DNA of 64,000 nt from Verrucomicrobiaceae bacterium (lineage in GTDB: Bacteria; Verrucomicrobiota; Verrucomicrobiia; Verrucomicrobiales; Verrucomicrobiaceae): contig JAIXOU010000081.1 of the NCBI GenBank assembly GCA_027486585.1, positions 1-64,000 on the forward strand, written 5' to 3'. The notes under the pieces were generated by a model. It worked only from the letters and a program-made list of their open reading frames with translations, was not told where the DNA came from and did no database searches. Positions 26,804 through 36,802 of the stretch are shown piece by piece (position 1 is the first letter of the stretch; every line of letters begins with the position of its first letter). A program made the translations under genes and the position numbers.

Positions 26804-29800
26804 TCAAGGCCGCGTAAACATGATCTCGCCAGTGCTCTTTTCAGTGCCAGTGAGCGAAGGGAGAAGGTAGTGACCATCACCGATCAAGACATCGCTGCTA
26901 AGCGCAGGCTGACGCAGCACGCCACTGAAGGTCACGGGGCGCTTGATGGTCTTGTTCGCCACCACGTCTGATAAAACAAAGCTGCCGGTGAATGTGCCAG
27001 TGGTGGGATTGAATGAATGAGTTCTCCACTGGTTGTATAACTCACTCGTAAGGCTCCAGTGGTTGAAAGGGTTGAGAAAGAGGGTGTTGGGCAGGTTTGC
27101 ATGCACAGCACTGCCGCTGGGGCTGTGGTGGACGTCGAATTTGAAGTCGGGGCCTATAAGACCAAGGCGATTCGCGAGCGTGATGGCGGATATGGCATTC
27201 GCTGTCGCAGTTGCGTCTTTTGCCGCGACGGGCGGCAGCCAAGGGTCGAGCATGAGCACGGTATTCACAGGGCCAAACCCAGGGCGATAAGAGGTATCGG
27301 TAGCTCCTCCGGTCTTTTTCCAAGTCAGTCCTGCTTGCTCCACGTAACGGCGGTTAGTGAGGCTTATGTCGCTGGTTGGATTTGGATGCACCGCAAGTGC
27401 AAAGGCTCCGGCAAAGTTGGACTCGGTGCGGACAGTGAGAGCGGGCTGCACGATGGGGCGATTGCGGGGTTTTATTTGCTCAATGGGACTCAGGGGAAAG
27501 GTGCGGGCGGGAGCCAAATCGGTGCGTGCGGTGACATAGGGCTGAACGAAGAGGCGATAGACTGGGGTTGCTTGGTCATCGGGACTCAGGGCAGAGGTGA
27601 AAGCGGTACCGTCGCCGAGCTTGCCAGTGAGAGTCATCACGCCGCTCTTGCTGATCGTGGCCGTGGCCCAACCTGCGCCACCAGGAATCGTGGCTCCAGC
27701 AGGTGTGGCAGGCTCAAGCACGGCAGTATGAGCTCCGGCGTAGTTGACGGTTTTTCCAGGGGGCAGGATCAGCAGCTTGCGTCCATCCTTGCTGCTACCG
27801 AGTGGGGCCGAGTCGCGAGTGGCGCTGGCGATCACGTCTCCTCCGAAAGGCAGGGTGAAGTCGATGACACACGAAATATTCATCTTGTTGACGAGGATGT
27901 TCGTGGTCGCGGTGCCTGTGATGGATTCTACACCAGAATTTGGGGTGAGACTGCCTGTGAATGAGACGGCGGAGGTGTCAGTGCCAGTGCTGAGTTTGGC
28001 GGTGAAGGTCTTACTGTTGGAGGGCACCGTGATACTTAGCTTGGCGACGGGCAGTGGCGTGCCATCCACAAGTAGTGCCTCGTAAGTCCCAGCGAAGGTC
28101 TCGACAAGTAAAGAGCCCTGCTGGTAGTCGAAGCTGTAGTTCACTGCGGCAGCGGCGCTGGCAGTAATGGGATAAACACCGCCGACACTGTTGGCCGTGG
28201 CGGCGGTCGTCAGCATTGGGGTCTTGATCACAACTGCGCTCGTGTCCATGCCTTTAAAACCCGCGATGTCAAAAGTCAGCGCCGGTGTGGGCTGGCCGAC
28301 GAACTTGCGTTGGTCATCGGGCGTAACGGTGAGTATGGCTTTTGCGATGACAAGAGTGCCACTCTTGGTCACAGCACCGTCAACAGCCTTGACCGGGTAG
28401 CTACCCGCATTGGTTGGGGCGACCGAGCCATCAACTCCGCCGATACAATAGGTGATGACTGGGTTACTGCCACCAAAGGTGGAGATCGGCTTGGGAGTGC
28501 CATCGTAAGTCTGCGCGAGATTGATCAAAGTCAGCACGGTTGGAGCAGTAGTTACGACAATGGACTTCGTCACAGAGTTCGCAGCGGCAAAGTTGCTGCC
28601 ACCGGGCTGGCTGGCCATGACCTTGACCGTGCCATTATAATAGAGGTTTAAGCGATTGTTCTCCAATGTGGCTGGGCCAGAGACGACAGTGAAGGTCACT
28701 GGTAGCCCTGAGCTGGCGGTGGCCTTGAGGGAGATCGGACTCTGGTTGTTGTAAGCCGTGGTCGGCGGCGAGAAGGAGATGGTCTGAGGCTTGAGTATGG
28801 TAAGGGCTCCGTAGCCCGTGATGGTGAAGCTGTAGGGATTCGACACGCGCCTATTGCTGGTGATGGTTACAGTAGCTTGCCGTTTGCTAGGGAAGCGAGG
28901 ATCAAAACTGATGGCAAAGGGGGTGCTCAAACCCACTCTTATCGGCGAGGTGGGCTGGGAGGAGACCGTAAATTCGGCAGCCGCTTCCCCAGAGATTTGG
29001 ATGGAATTCTGGCCAGTGAGATAGAGCGGTGCGCCGCCCAGATTGGAAATAGTAAAGCTGCGGGTCGTCTGGCCATTCACAAGTGCAGTACTGCCAAAGT
29101 CCGTGCCATCTGCTGGGACTGGCGTGCTATCGCCATGGACAATGGGGAGAACATTACCTGAGAGCTGCACCACAGCCCAGGGCGGCAACGCCACCAAGGC
29201 TAAAGTATGGTATGCCAACGGGCCGCTGATCGCCTGCGTGAAACGTTCGCCAAAGAGCAGTGCGCTCGTGTTCACGGCCACCGGTACGTTACTAGACGTA
29301 GCGCTGTTGTTGCCCAACTGGCCAGAATAGTTGAAACCCCAGGCCGCCACCGTGCTGTCCGAGCACAGCGCCAGACTGTGAGATCCGCCAGCCGAGACGG
29401 CCATCACGGTCTTGCCGGAGAGCACGCCGGTCGCCGTCACAGCTACCGGAACGTTGCTTTGTATCGTACTATTGTTGCCCAGCTGGCCAGAGTTGTTGTC
29501 GCCCCACGCTGCTAATGTGCCGTCTGAGCACAGTGCCATGCAGTGATTGAACCCGGCGGAGACAGCGACTACAGTCTTGTCCGAGAGCACTCCGGTCGTT
29601 GTTACTACCACAGGCAAACTGCTATTCGCTAAGCTATTATTGCCGAGCTGGCCAGAGCGGTTTGCTCCCCATGCCGCCACCGAACCGTCTGAGCACAGCG
29701 CCAGACTGTGAGAAGCTCCCGCCGAGACGGCGACTACCGTCTTGCCTGAGAGTACGCTGTTCACCGTCACCGCTACTGGCACATTTCTATTCCTAGTGCT

Positions 29801-32458
29801 ATTGTCGCCCAGTTGGCCATCGTCGTTTCTTCCCCAGGCCACTACCGTGCCATCTGAGCATAATGCCAGGCTGTGATAGTAGCCTGCCGAGATGGCAACC
29901 ACCTTCTTACCTGCTAGCACACCAGTCGTCGTCACAGCTACCGGACTGGTATTGTACGCCTCTCTACCGTTGCCCCATTGAATAGAGAAGTTGTTGCCGA
30001 GCTGGCCAAAGGCATAGGAGCCCCAGCCCACCACCGTGCCGTCTGAGCATAGTGCCATACTGTGTCGATAGCCAGCGGAGATGGCCACCACGGTTTTACC
30101 AGAGAGCACGCCGGTCGCCGTCACTGCCACAGGAATGGAGCTATCCGCCGTGCTTTGGTTGCCTAGCTGGCCATAATCATTGTGGCCCCAGGCAGCCACT
30201 GTGCCGTCCGAGTATAGCGCCAAGCTGTGCTCACCTCCTGCGGAGACGGCCACCACGGTCTTGCCTGCAAGCAAGCGCGCCGATCTAACCGCCTCAGGCA
30301 CGATACCATGTGTTATGCCATTGTTTCCAAGCTGTTTAAAGCCATTCCACCCCCAGGCCACCAGGCGGTTGCTTTTCCACACCAGAACAAGATCATTGCC
30401 CGTGCCACCATAGTAGTTCACGACGAAATCATAGTCCACTCCGCCATAACTCAGCGTCACGGCCTGGCCTTGGGCCAGATTGCTGAAGACACCGCTAATG
30501 AAACCGAGGCCGGTGTTTTTGACTACCGTCAGCTCGGTGCCAACATCGGGCGCGTAGCTAAGGGTGAGGGTGGCCGTGGATCCACTGACAATAGTCACCC
30601 CAGGCAGGGTCATTGGCACATCAGCCGCTGCCGTGTAACTAGCAGTGATACTTTGCAGCGCCGTGCCAAACATTCCCACATTCGTGTAACTGGTAATCCC
30701 CAGGGTATTGGTCGCATAGGCCTTGAAGCTGTAGGCTGTTCCCCCACTGAGACCGGTCACTGAGGTCGTAAAAATGCCTGTAGTGCCGGTGGCCGTCACC
30801 TTTGTCACGCCTGTGCCACCGATGCTCGGATTGCTATTCGTCGCCGTCACGGCATAGACGATGCCGCGCTCGGTGATCGAGGCATCCCCCTCGCTAGTGA
30901 TGTTTCCGCCGAGACTGGCTGTGGAAGAGGTAACGCTCGCACTGGTGGGTGTCGTCACGGTAGGAGCCATGGGTGGTGCCGCGACCAAGGCTAGATTGTG
31001 GTCTGCAATCGAGCCTGTGATACTTGTCGTGAAGCGTTCGCCGGAGACTAGCGCGCTTGTGCTCACCGCTACTGGCACGTTGCTTTGCGTCATGCTGTTG
31101 TTGCCCAGCTGGCCAGCATCGTTGTAGCCCCAGGTCGCCACCGTACCGTCCGAGAGCAGTGCCACGCTGTGTCTGTAGCCCGCTGAGACGGCCACCGCGG
31201 TCTTGCCTGCGAGCACGCTGGTCACCGATACTGCCACCAGAACGTCACTATTCGTCGTGCTGTTGTTGCCCAGCTGCCCATAGTAATTGTGGCCCCAGGC
31301 CGCCACCGTGCCATCCGAGCACAGTGCCAGATTGTGATACGTGCCCGCAGAGACGGCCACTACGTTCTTGCCTACAGGCACGCCAACCGCCTTTACCTGT
31401 GCGCTACTATTTCTGTTACTTAAGTCACCCCAGGTCGCTACCGTACCGTCTGAGCACAGCGCCAAACTATGATACCCACCCGCCGAGACGGCCACCACGG
31501 TCTTGCCTGAAAGCACGCCAGTCACCGTCACTGCTACAGGCACCCAACTATCAGTAAAGCTGTTGTTGCCCAGCTGCCCATTGTAGTTATAGCCCCAGGT
31601 CGCCACCGTGCCGTCCGAGCATAGCGCCACGTTGTGTCTATAGTCAGCTGAGACGGCCACCACCGTCTTGCCTGCGAGCACGCCGGTCTGCGTCACTGCC
31701 ACAGGAACGGTGCTATTCGTCGTGCTGTTGTTGCCCAACTGGCCATCGCCGTTGTAGCCCCAGGTCGCGACTGTGCCGTCCGAGCACAGTGCTACGCTGT
31801 GACTCCCACCCGCCGAGACGGCCACCACGACCTTGCCTGCCAGCACACCAGTCGCCGTAACCGCCACTGGAACGTTACTATCTGTCAAGCTGTTGTTGCC
31901 CAGCTGCCCTTGGTCATTTTCGCCCCAGGACGCCATCGTGCCGTCCGAGCATAGCGCCACGCTGTGAAACCATCCCGCGGAGACCGCCAACACCGTCTTG
32001 CCAGAAAGCACGCCGGTCACCGGCGCTGACACAGGCACGCTGCTGTTCGTCGTGCTGTTGTTGCCCAATTGGCCAATATCATTGCGACCCCAAGCCAGCA
32101 TACGGTTGTTCTTCCACACCAGCACCAGATCGTTGCCAGTACCGCCATAGTAGTTCGCCACGAAATTGTAGTTCACTCCGCCGTAATTCAGCGTCACGGT
32201 CTGACCCTGGGTGAGATTGCTGAACTGGCCACTGATGAAGCTGAGGCCGGTGTTTTTCACAACCGTCATTTCCGCACCAGTCTCGGGCGCGTAATTGAGG
32301 GTGAAGCTCACGCTGTTCCCCGTCGCGGTGTAAGTGGCGGCGGTGACGGGCACATCAGTGGCGCTATTGTATGTGGCCGTGACGACTTCTGCGCTGGATG
32401 AGAGCGCAGAGGCGAAAAAGGCGAGGATCAGGAGAATGACTGCACGTAGTCTTTTCAT
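26804..32458 (-). CDS. Giant secreted RCC1 double-propeller surface protein
   Basis: The 1884-residue exported protein has signal peptide MKRLRAVILLILAFFASALSSSA. In order: an autotransporter-type beta-strand module (...NLTQGQTVTLNYGGVNYNF...YYGGTGNDLVLVW); seven RCC1 repeats of ~55 residues with cores like VATWGYNGDGQLGNNS; an Fn3-like domain (LSGGTAYSFKAYATNTLG); a second copy of the strand module; seven more RCC1 repeats; a choice-of-anchor D-like Ig domain (DFGSTALVNGQTTRSFTISN); MBG-like domains (AQTYDGTPKPIS, NAGSYPVKA); and a ~430-residue C-terminal domain (from FAGTYEALLVDG) ending GEIMFTRP. RCC1 propellers have seven blades, so each block makes one closed propeller. One repeat in the first block has lost the GQLGNNS core. 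It is probably surface-exposed with a binding role. ATG 32458 is chosen for its signal peptide. Confidence 0.85.
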   Translation of the reverse strand: MKRLRAVILLILAFFASALSSSAEVVTATYNSATDVPVTAATYTATGNSVSFTLNYAPETGAEMTVVKNTGLSFISGQFSNLTQGQTVTLNYGGVNYNFVANYYGGTGNDLVLVWKNNRMLAWGRNDIGQLGNNSTTNSSVPVSAPVTGVLSGKTVLAVSAGWFHSVALCSDGTMASWGENDQGQLGNNSLTDSNVPVAVTATGVLAGKVVVAVSAGGSHSVALCSDGTVATWGYNGDGQLGNNSTTNSTVPVAVTQTGVLAGKTVVAVSADYRHNVALCSDGTVATWGYNYNGQLGNNSFTDSWVPVAVTVTGVLSGKTVVAVSAGGYHSLALCSDGTVATWGDLSNRNSSAQVKAVGVPVGKNVVAVSAGTYHNLALCSDGTVAAWGHNYYGQLGNNSTTNSDVLVAVSVTSVLAGKTAVAVSAGYRHSVALLSDGTVATWGYNDAGQLGNNSMTQSNVPVAVSTSALVSGERFTTSITGSIADHNLALVAAPPMAPTVTTPTSASVTSSTASLGGNITSEGDASITERGIVYAVTATNSNPSIGGTGVTKVTATGTTGIFTTSVTGLSGGTAYSFKAYATNTLGITSYTNVGMFGTALQSITASYTAAADVPMTLPGVTIVSGSTATLTLSYAPDVGTELTVVKNTGLGFISGVFSNLAQGQAVTLSYGGVDYDFVVNYYGGTGNDLVLVWKSNRLVAWGWNGFKQLGNNGITHGIVPEAVRSARLLAGKTVVAVSAGGEHSLALYSDGTVAAWGHNDYGQLGNQSTADSSIPVAVTATGVLSGKTVVAISAGYRHSMALCSDGTVVGWGSYAFGQLGNNFSIQWGNGREAYNTSPVAVTTTGVLAGKKVVAISAGYYHSLALCSDGTVVAWGRNDDGQLGDNSTRNRNVPVAVTVNSVLSGKTVVAVSAGASHSLALCSDGSVAAWGANRSGQLGNNSLANSSLPVVVTTTGVLSDKTVVAVSAGFNHCMALCSDGTLAAWGDNNSGQLGNNSTIQSNVPVAVTATGVLSGKTVMAVSAGGSHSLALCSDSTVAAWGFNYSGQLGNNSATSSNVPVAVNTSALLFGERFTQAISGPLAYHTLALVALPPWAVVQLSGNVLPIVHGDSTPVPADGTDFGSTALVNGQTTRSFTISNLGGAPLYLTGQNSIQISGEAAAEFTVSSQPTSPIRVGLSTPFAISFDPRFPSKRQATVTITSNRRVSNPYSFTITGYGALTILKPQTISFSPPTTAYNNQSPISLKATASSGLPVTFTVVSGPATLENNRLNLYYNGTVKVMASQPGGSNFAAANSVTKSIVVTTAPTVLTLINLAQTYDGTPKPISTFGGSNPVITYCIGGVDGSVAPTNAGSYPVKAVDGAVTKSGTLVIAKAILTVTPDDQRKFVGQPTPALTFDIAGFKGMDTSAVVIKTPMLTTAATANSVGGVYPITASAAAAVNYSFDYQQGSLLVETFAGTYEALLVDGTPLPVAKLSITVPSNSKTFTAKLSTGTDTSAVSFTGSLTPNSGVESITGTATTNILVNKMNISCVIDFTLPFGGDVIASATRDSAPLGSSKDGRKLLILPPGKTVNYAGAHTAVLEPATPAGATIPGGAGWATATISKSGVMTLTGKLGDGTAFTSALSPDDQATPVYRLFVQPYVTARTDLAPARTFPLSPIEQIKPRNRPIVQPALTVRTESNFAGAFALAVHPNPTSDISLTNRRYVEQAGLTWKKTGGATDTSYRPGFGPVNTVLMLDPWLPPVAAKDATATANAISAITLANRLGLIGPDFKFDVHHSPSGSAVHANLPNTLFLNPFNHWSLTSELYNQWRTHSFNPTTGTFTGSFVLSDVVANKTIKRPVTFSGVLRQPALSSDVLIGDGHYLLPSLTGTEKSTGEIMFTRP

Positions 32459-32634
32459 GCGGGGCAGGTTGCGTGGAGAAACCAACGCGTGGAGAAGCGA
32501 TGGGAATACGCGCAGGTGATTTGCGCAAATGAATACCACATTTTCTCCACCAGATTACAAGCAGAAACAAAGAAGGAAAAAAGGTTTCCCAGCCAATCTA
32601 TATAAGAAAGTCTAATACGACTTTTATGAATAGC

Positions 32635-33543
32635 TCAGGCTAGATTCGGGAATGGCTGAAAGGTCCAGGCAAGTAGGCGACTTTTCTTTTGTCCCTGCGC
32701 CATCTCGATGACCTTCACCTCCACCGCTTTCTGATTCCGTAAGGCGTGCTCCAAGTGGGGAAGATGCGCGCTTTTGGATACCAGAGTTGTGAACCAATTC
32801 ACCTGATGTTGATAAGCGCTGCTCTGGATAATCATGCGGCGGATAAACGCCAACTCGCCGCCATCGCACCAGAGTTCACCGGCGCGACCACCGAAATTTA
32901 AGGCTGCCTTTGGCCGCCCGATGGACTGCCCAAGATTCCGCAACTTCCGCTGAGTCCCCTCAGCCGCCTCCGCAGCGGAGGCATGAAAGGGCGGATTACA
33001 CATCGTTAGCTCAAAGCACTCATCGTCCCTGATAACTCCGTCAAAGCACTTCAGCGCTGAGCTTTGCTGCCGATACTCGATCAAACCTGCGACACTCGGG
33101 TGATTCGCGACCATCTTCCGGCCCCACTCAAAAGCCAAAGAATCAACTTCGGTCCCCACAAAGCTCCACCCATACTCAGCGGCTCCGATCAGTGGATAGA
33201 TTGCGTTTGCGCCAGCACCGACGTCCAGCACACGCACAGTCGGCCCGCGTTTCATGGAAATGAGATCTGCCAAATAATGAATGTAATCACTACGCCCCGG
33301 AATCGGCGGACACAAAAACCCAGTTGGGATGTCCCAGTGGTGGAGTCCGTAAGCGTGACTCAGCAAGGCTTGGTTCAGCGCCTTGACGGCCTGAGGATCA
33401 GCAAAATCAAGGCTGTCATCTCCATGGGCATTCGGCTTCACATGAACCGCCAGCGAAGGACAAACGCGCACGAGTTCAGGAAAATCGTAACGCTGGGAAA
33501 AGCGATTCCTCGGGTGTAAGCCCGGCTTGATCACGTCTGTCAT
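32635..33543 (-). CDS. rlmF: 23S rRNA (adenine1618-N6)-methyltransferase
   Basis: This SAM-dependent methyltransferase modifies A1618 of 23S rRNA in E. coli. The opening GLHPRNRFSQRYDF, the SAM motif VLDVGAGANAIYPLIG (about residue 110) and the N6-adenine motif MCNPPF are diagnostic of RlmF. The length is 302 residues from ATG 33543, chosen because it follows an AGGAGGG ribosome site at suitable distance and lies one base beyond the stop of the upstream small gene. A longer frame to 33651 overlaps that gene and is unlikely. Confidence 0.9.
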   Translation of the reverse strand: MTDVIKPGLHPRNRFSQRYDFPELVRVCPSLAVHVKPNAHGDDSLDFADPQAVKALNQALLSHAYGLHHWDIPTGFLCPPIPGRSDYIHYLADLISMKRGPTVRVLDVGAGANAIYPLIGAAEYGWSFVGTEVDSLAFEWGRKMVANHPSVAGLIEYRQQSSALKCFDGVIRDDECFELTMCNPPFHASAAEAAEGTQRKLRNLGQSIGRPKAALNFGGRAGELWCDGGELAFIRRMIIQSSAYQHQVNWFTTLVSKSAHLPHLEHALRNQKAVEVKVIEMAQGQKKSRLLAWTFQPFPNLA

Positions 33544-33544
33544 C

Positions 33545-33814
33545 TCAGTGCAGCCCTCCTGGCTGGGTGCGATCAGCCCCAAAGTACTTTTCACTTCGGT
33601 AGCGTAGCCAGACGCGCAGTTCCTGCGGCACTTTCTCACGCTCGGCCTCACTCAGTGATTCATAAAGCACCATGGCCTTTTCCCGTTCACCACGGCAGGG
33701 ACCATTCCGATGCGCATCCCAGAAGCTCCGCGCCAGACGAATACGCCGCACGGTCTCTTTAATGAGGGCAGTGCCAGTCATTGGCTTAGCGTTGGCTTTT
33801 TTCTTGGCAGGCAT
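33545..33814 (-). CDS. Small conserved-looking basic protein upstream of rlmF
   Basis: This 89-residue basic protein starts MPAKKKANAKPMTG and has a helical body (LIKETVRRIRLARSFWDAHRN, EKAMVLYESLSEAEREKVPQ) ending in an Arg/Tyr-rich segment (LRVWLRYRSEKYFG). No family is recognised. The Lys-rich N-terminus suggests nucleic-acid or ribosome association, which is an inference. Its stop lies one base before the rlmF start, and the rlmF ribosome site is within its 3' end, so the two are co-translated. A longer frame reaches 33883. Confidence 0.6.
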   Translation of the reverse strand: MPAKKKANAKPMTGTALIKETVRRIRLARSFWDAHRNGPCRGEREKAMVLYESLSEAEREKVPQELRVWLRYRSEKYFGADRTQPGGLH

Positions 33815-33930
33815 GGGGATGACTCTTTCATAACTCAAGAAGCCCACATTACCAGACAGAACACGTATAGCCGGATCAACCAAATCAACAGGATTGCCAC
33901 CATCTGCCCCAGGCGTATATCTTTGATCCC

Positions 33931-34776
33931 ATGGCCAAGCAGCACAAATACCTCAATTACACCACGCCTTGGGGCGTCAGTCTTTCAGGGATAGCGCGCG
34001 CGGGACTTTCGTCCTTTTTGATTCATGAAAGTGGCTATCAATCAGCGCTCGAGAATTGGAACCATGAAGACGTCGATAGTCCTTTCTGGCGTCTTTACCA
34101 CAACCCAAAACCTGGCTGCTATTTACGCTTTCAAGGCCAAGAGATACCGCTGCTACCAGACTCCCTTTTGCTGATTCCAGCCAATACGATTTTTGATTGC
34201 TGCGGTCCCACGGAGGCCTGTCACTTCTGGCTACACTTCACAGTGAATCGTCTGACGGGCTCTGTTGCTGAGCAACCGATCATCTTGGAGATGCAGCCCT
34301 TGCTAAAAAGCCTGATTGATGCCGTGATCGAAACACATCAGAAGCCCGCCAGCGCGGCTAGAGATCAGCGCGTGCACCATCAGAGCGCAGCCCTGCTCCA
34401 TGCTGTCTTTGCCGAATGGAATGCACCCGTTCCAGAAACCATACCAGAACAGTTGTTGGAGATTTTAGCCCTGATTCAAAAAGCCCCGCACACCGATCTC
34501 TCCAACCCGTTTCTAGCAGAACGTACAGGCATGGGAGTGGAGCGTTTCATCCGGGCTTTCCGTCAGCATGTAGGGCAAACGCCTGCCGCGTATGTCTTGA
34601 GCACACGCCTGCGTCTAGCTGGCGAAGCCTTGGCACTCACGGATCACACCATTGACCACATCGCCGCACGAAACGGATTTCCAAATCGGCATTACCTGTC
34701 ACGCATGTTCACCCGTCAATTTGGCTGCGGCCCTGCCGAATTCCGTGAGCGCCAGCACCGCAAGCGTGGGCGCTGA
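33931..34776 (+). CDS. AraC-family transcriptional regulator
   Basis: The 281-residue regulator has an N-terminal AraC-type cupin (about residues 10-150; YHNPKPGCYLRFQGQEIPLLPDSLLLIPANTIFD) and a C-terminal double helix-turn-helix (about 180-275; NPFLAERTGMGVERFIRAFRQHVGQTPAAYV and HIAARNGFPNRHYLSRMFTRQFGCGPAEFR). The second HTH carries the AraC signature. It would respond to a small ligand, often a sugar, in the cupin and act on nearby or distant carbohydrate genes. It is divergent from the small rlmF-upstream gene and convergent with the kinase-like gene. Confidence 0.9.
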   Translation: MAKQHKYLNYTTPWGVSLSGIARAGLSSFLIHESGYQSALENWNHEDVDSPFWRLYHNPKPGCYLRFQGQEIPLLPDSLLLIPANTIFDCCGPTEACHFWLHFTVNRLTGSVAEQPIILEMQPLLKSLIDAVIETHQKPASAARDQRVHHQSAALLHAVFAEWNAPVPETIPEQLLEILALIQKAPHTDLSNPFLAERTGMGVERFIRAFRQHVGQTPAAYVLSTRLRLAGEALALTDHTIDHIAARNGFPNRHYLSRMFTRQFGCGPAEFRERQHRKRGR

Positions 34777-34797
34777 GTTTCTCCAGCATCGACGGAC

Positions 34798-35567
34798 TCA
34801 GCTCGCTGAATCAAACCGCCACACGTCTGTGGGATCTGGTAAAACCTGTGATCCACCTTTTGGAATCAGCGTCACGACGAGATCAATCGGAATGATCACA
34901 CCATCCAAGTCTTTGCGAAAATTGCGGGCATGAGCATCGGTCACGAGAATGCCATCACTTTGCCGATACCAAGTCACATCAGTCACCTCAGGAACCGCTA
35001 GGACATGAGGCGGAATCTTGGTGAATCCATAGGCCTGCATGAAAGCGGCGACGTCAGCGAGTGTAGGTGGATCGCTGTCATCCTGTTCAATGTAGGGCTG
35101 AGCCACGGCCATCTGCGGTTCAGGGCCATCGCCGACCTTTCCCTGATAAACCGTTGGTAACCCGAAAATATCCTGCAGCACAGCCCAACGCCGTAAATAC
35201 TCCGAAGGCAAAGCACCGCGAAAGGTCAGCACACGACGGTTTTGAAAAGTGCGTGCATCCAAAAGTACTGACTCATCCACCGTGCGACCGTAAAAGCCAG
35301 GCAGGGTATGTTTTAGAACGGTGGTCTTTGTTTCATCCTCAAAGACAAGGTGCTCACCTCCTGTAAATGTTGGAAGTGGGGAGGGCGGCGGATTTGCCGC
35401 TTGCTCCAAAGACAAAGCCTTTAACTGACCTTCACGGGCACTGGCGAACTGCCTTTTCCATTCTGGGCCAAAATAGACTGGCGCATTCTCTCCGCAGATA
35501 CGGGCGGCTGCTGCGAGCAAATCTGCGATATTTTTTTTGGATCAGTGATGATAACCGAAGGCTTCAT
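34798..35567 (-). CDS. Polyvalent-protein-type kinase-like protein with apparent frameshift
   Basis: The main frame is 34798-35520. It has features of the Ser/Thr/Tyr kinase-like domain found in polyvalent proteins of mobile elements: an N-lobe GGEHLVFEDETKTTVLKHTLPG, middle segment ALPSEYLRRWAVLQDIFGLP, and a catalytic-loop-like GILVTDAHARNFRKDLDG followed by VIIPIDLVV. A plausible ATG at 35567 (MKPSVIITDPKK) is in another frame. The switch falls at an A8 run (complement of 35531-35538), and one extra A would fuse the two frames into a 256-residue protein. It may be a pseudogene, slippage-expressed, or an assembly indel. The current frame otherwise has only a TTG start at 35520. Confidence 0.55.
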
Positions 35568-35682
35568 GGTGACAGTTCGAATCATTAAAGGCGATTGTCA
35601 ACGCCTTCAGGGCAAAGATTTCCCAAGACTGATTGTCTGCAAAATTCTTCAGTTCAATTTAGCAACAAGAGCTTTCTTAGAC

Positions 35683-36801
35683 TCAAAGTGCATCGCGATA
35701 CAGCTGCACAAAATCATCTAGGCTCAAAGAGCGTGGATTAAATTGCGCGGTCCATTGTTTCATGGCCATCTCAGCGAGTGATAGCAGGTCTGCTTCCGTG
35801 ACGCCGTAGTGGCTGATGCGGATTGGCATCTGCGCCGTAATCAAGAGCTCTGTGAGGTAGGCGGCGAGATCACTGGGGAAATAGCTTTGATAGATGGCAG
35901 CGATCTCCGGTAGGGCGCTGTTAAAGCGAATGATGTGCGGCAGCATCACCCCGACGGCCTCGCCATGAACGACGTGAAATTTAGCGGTGAGCGGATTGGC
36001 GCAGGCATGAGCAGCACCGAGCATGGAGCCCTCAATGGCAATGCCTGCGTAGGCGGCACCGAGTTGCATTTGCGCACGGGCCTCAAGGTTCTTCGGCTCA
36101 GTGAGCACACGCGAAAAGCCATCGATCAGTAAGCCAAAGGACTCCCGGGAAAATACCGTGGAAAAGCTAGTGCGCTTGTTTGTCACAGCGGACTCCAAGG
36201 CATGCGAGATGGCATCCATCCCCGTGCAAACTGTCACTCGATGCGGCTGGGAAAGGGTCAACTCTGGATCGAGAATCGCTACTCTGGCTGCTGCCTTCAG
36301 ATCTCCGCAGGCCATCTTCACATGCGTAACGGCATCAGAAATGAGCGCATAGCTTTGACACTCACTGCCGGTGCCAGCCGTGGTCGGAATGGCAATCATG
36401 GGAAGCATTGGCTGAGTGGCCTTGCCAGTGCCCCAGTAGTCCTGCATCCGTCCACCGTTGGTGAAGATGAAGTTACAGCCTTTGGCGGTATCCATGCTGC
36501 TGCCGCCACCTAGACCGATGATGAAATCAGCCTCGAAAGCACGAGCCACAGCGACGCAGTGATCGACGTCTTCCGTACTCGGGTTCTCACGCACCTCGCC
36601 ATAAATTTTTACAGCAAGACCTGCGACCTGCAAAAAAGCCTCAGCACGCTCCACGTAGCCTGCTTTAACAATACCCGGATCACTGACAATGAGCACACGC
36701 TGACCACCCAGCTCTTGCACAAGCTCACCCACGCGGGCAAGGCTGCCGGAGCCGAAGATGAGCCGCGTGCGCGACTGGTGATCAAAGGGAATGAGCGACA
36801 T
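35683..36801 (-). CDS. Iron-containing alcohol dehydrogenase
   Basis: This is an NAD(P)-dependent group III alcohol dehydrogenase, 372 residues from ATG 36801. The nucleotide loop GLGGGSSMDTAKG is near residue 95. The metal-binding region contains MLGAAHACANPLTAKFHVVHG, with the family histidines. The substrate is unknown; relatives reduce short aldehydes or oxidise 1,2-diols and hydroxy-aldehydes. Its start lies directly at the 3' end of the aldehyde dehydrogenase gene (stop ends at 36803), so the pair likely act on the same aldehyde. The frame upstream of 36801 overlaps that gene and is rejected. Confidence 0.88.
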   Translation of the reverse strand: MSLIPFDHQSRTRLIFGSGSLARVGELVQELGGQRVLIVSDPGIVKAGYVERAEAFLQVAGLAVKIYGEVRENPSTEDVDHCVAVARAFEADFIIGLGGGSSMDTAKGCNFIFTNGGRMQDYWGTGKATQPMLPMIAIPTTAGTGSECQSYALISDAVTHVKMACGDLKAAARVAILDPELTLSQPHRVTVCTGMDAISHALESAVTNKRTSFSTVFSRESFGLLIDGFSRVLTEPKNLEARAQMQLGAAYAGIAIEGSMLGAAHACANPLTAKFHVVHGEAVGVMLPHIIRFNSALPEIAAIYQSYFPSDLAAYLTELLITAQMPIRISHYGVTEADLLSLAEMAMKQWTAQFNPRSLSLDDFVQLYRDAL

Positions 36802-36802
36802 C

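Noticed and set aside
27059-27964. 301-codon plus-strand frame antisense to the RCC1 giant
   Set aside because: It lies wholly opposite a well-supported gene; composition reflects the reversed codons of that gene.
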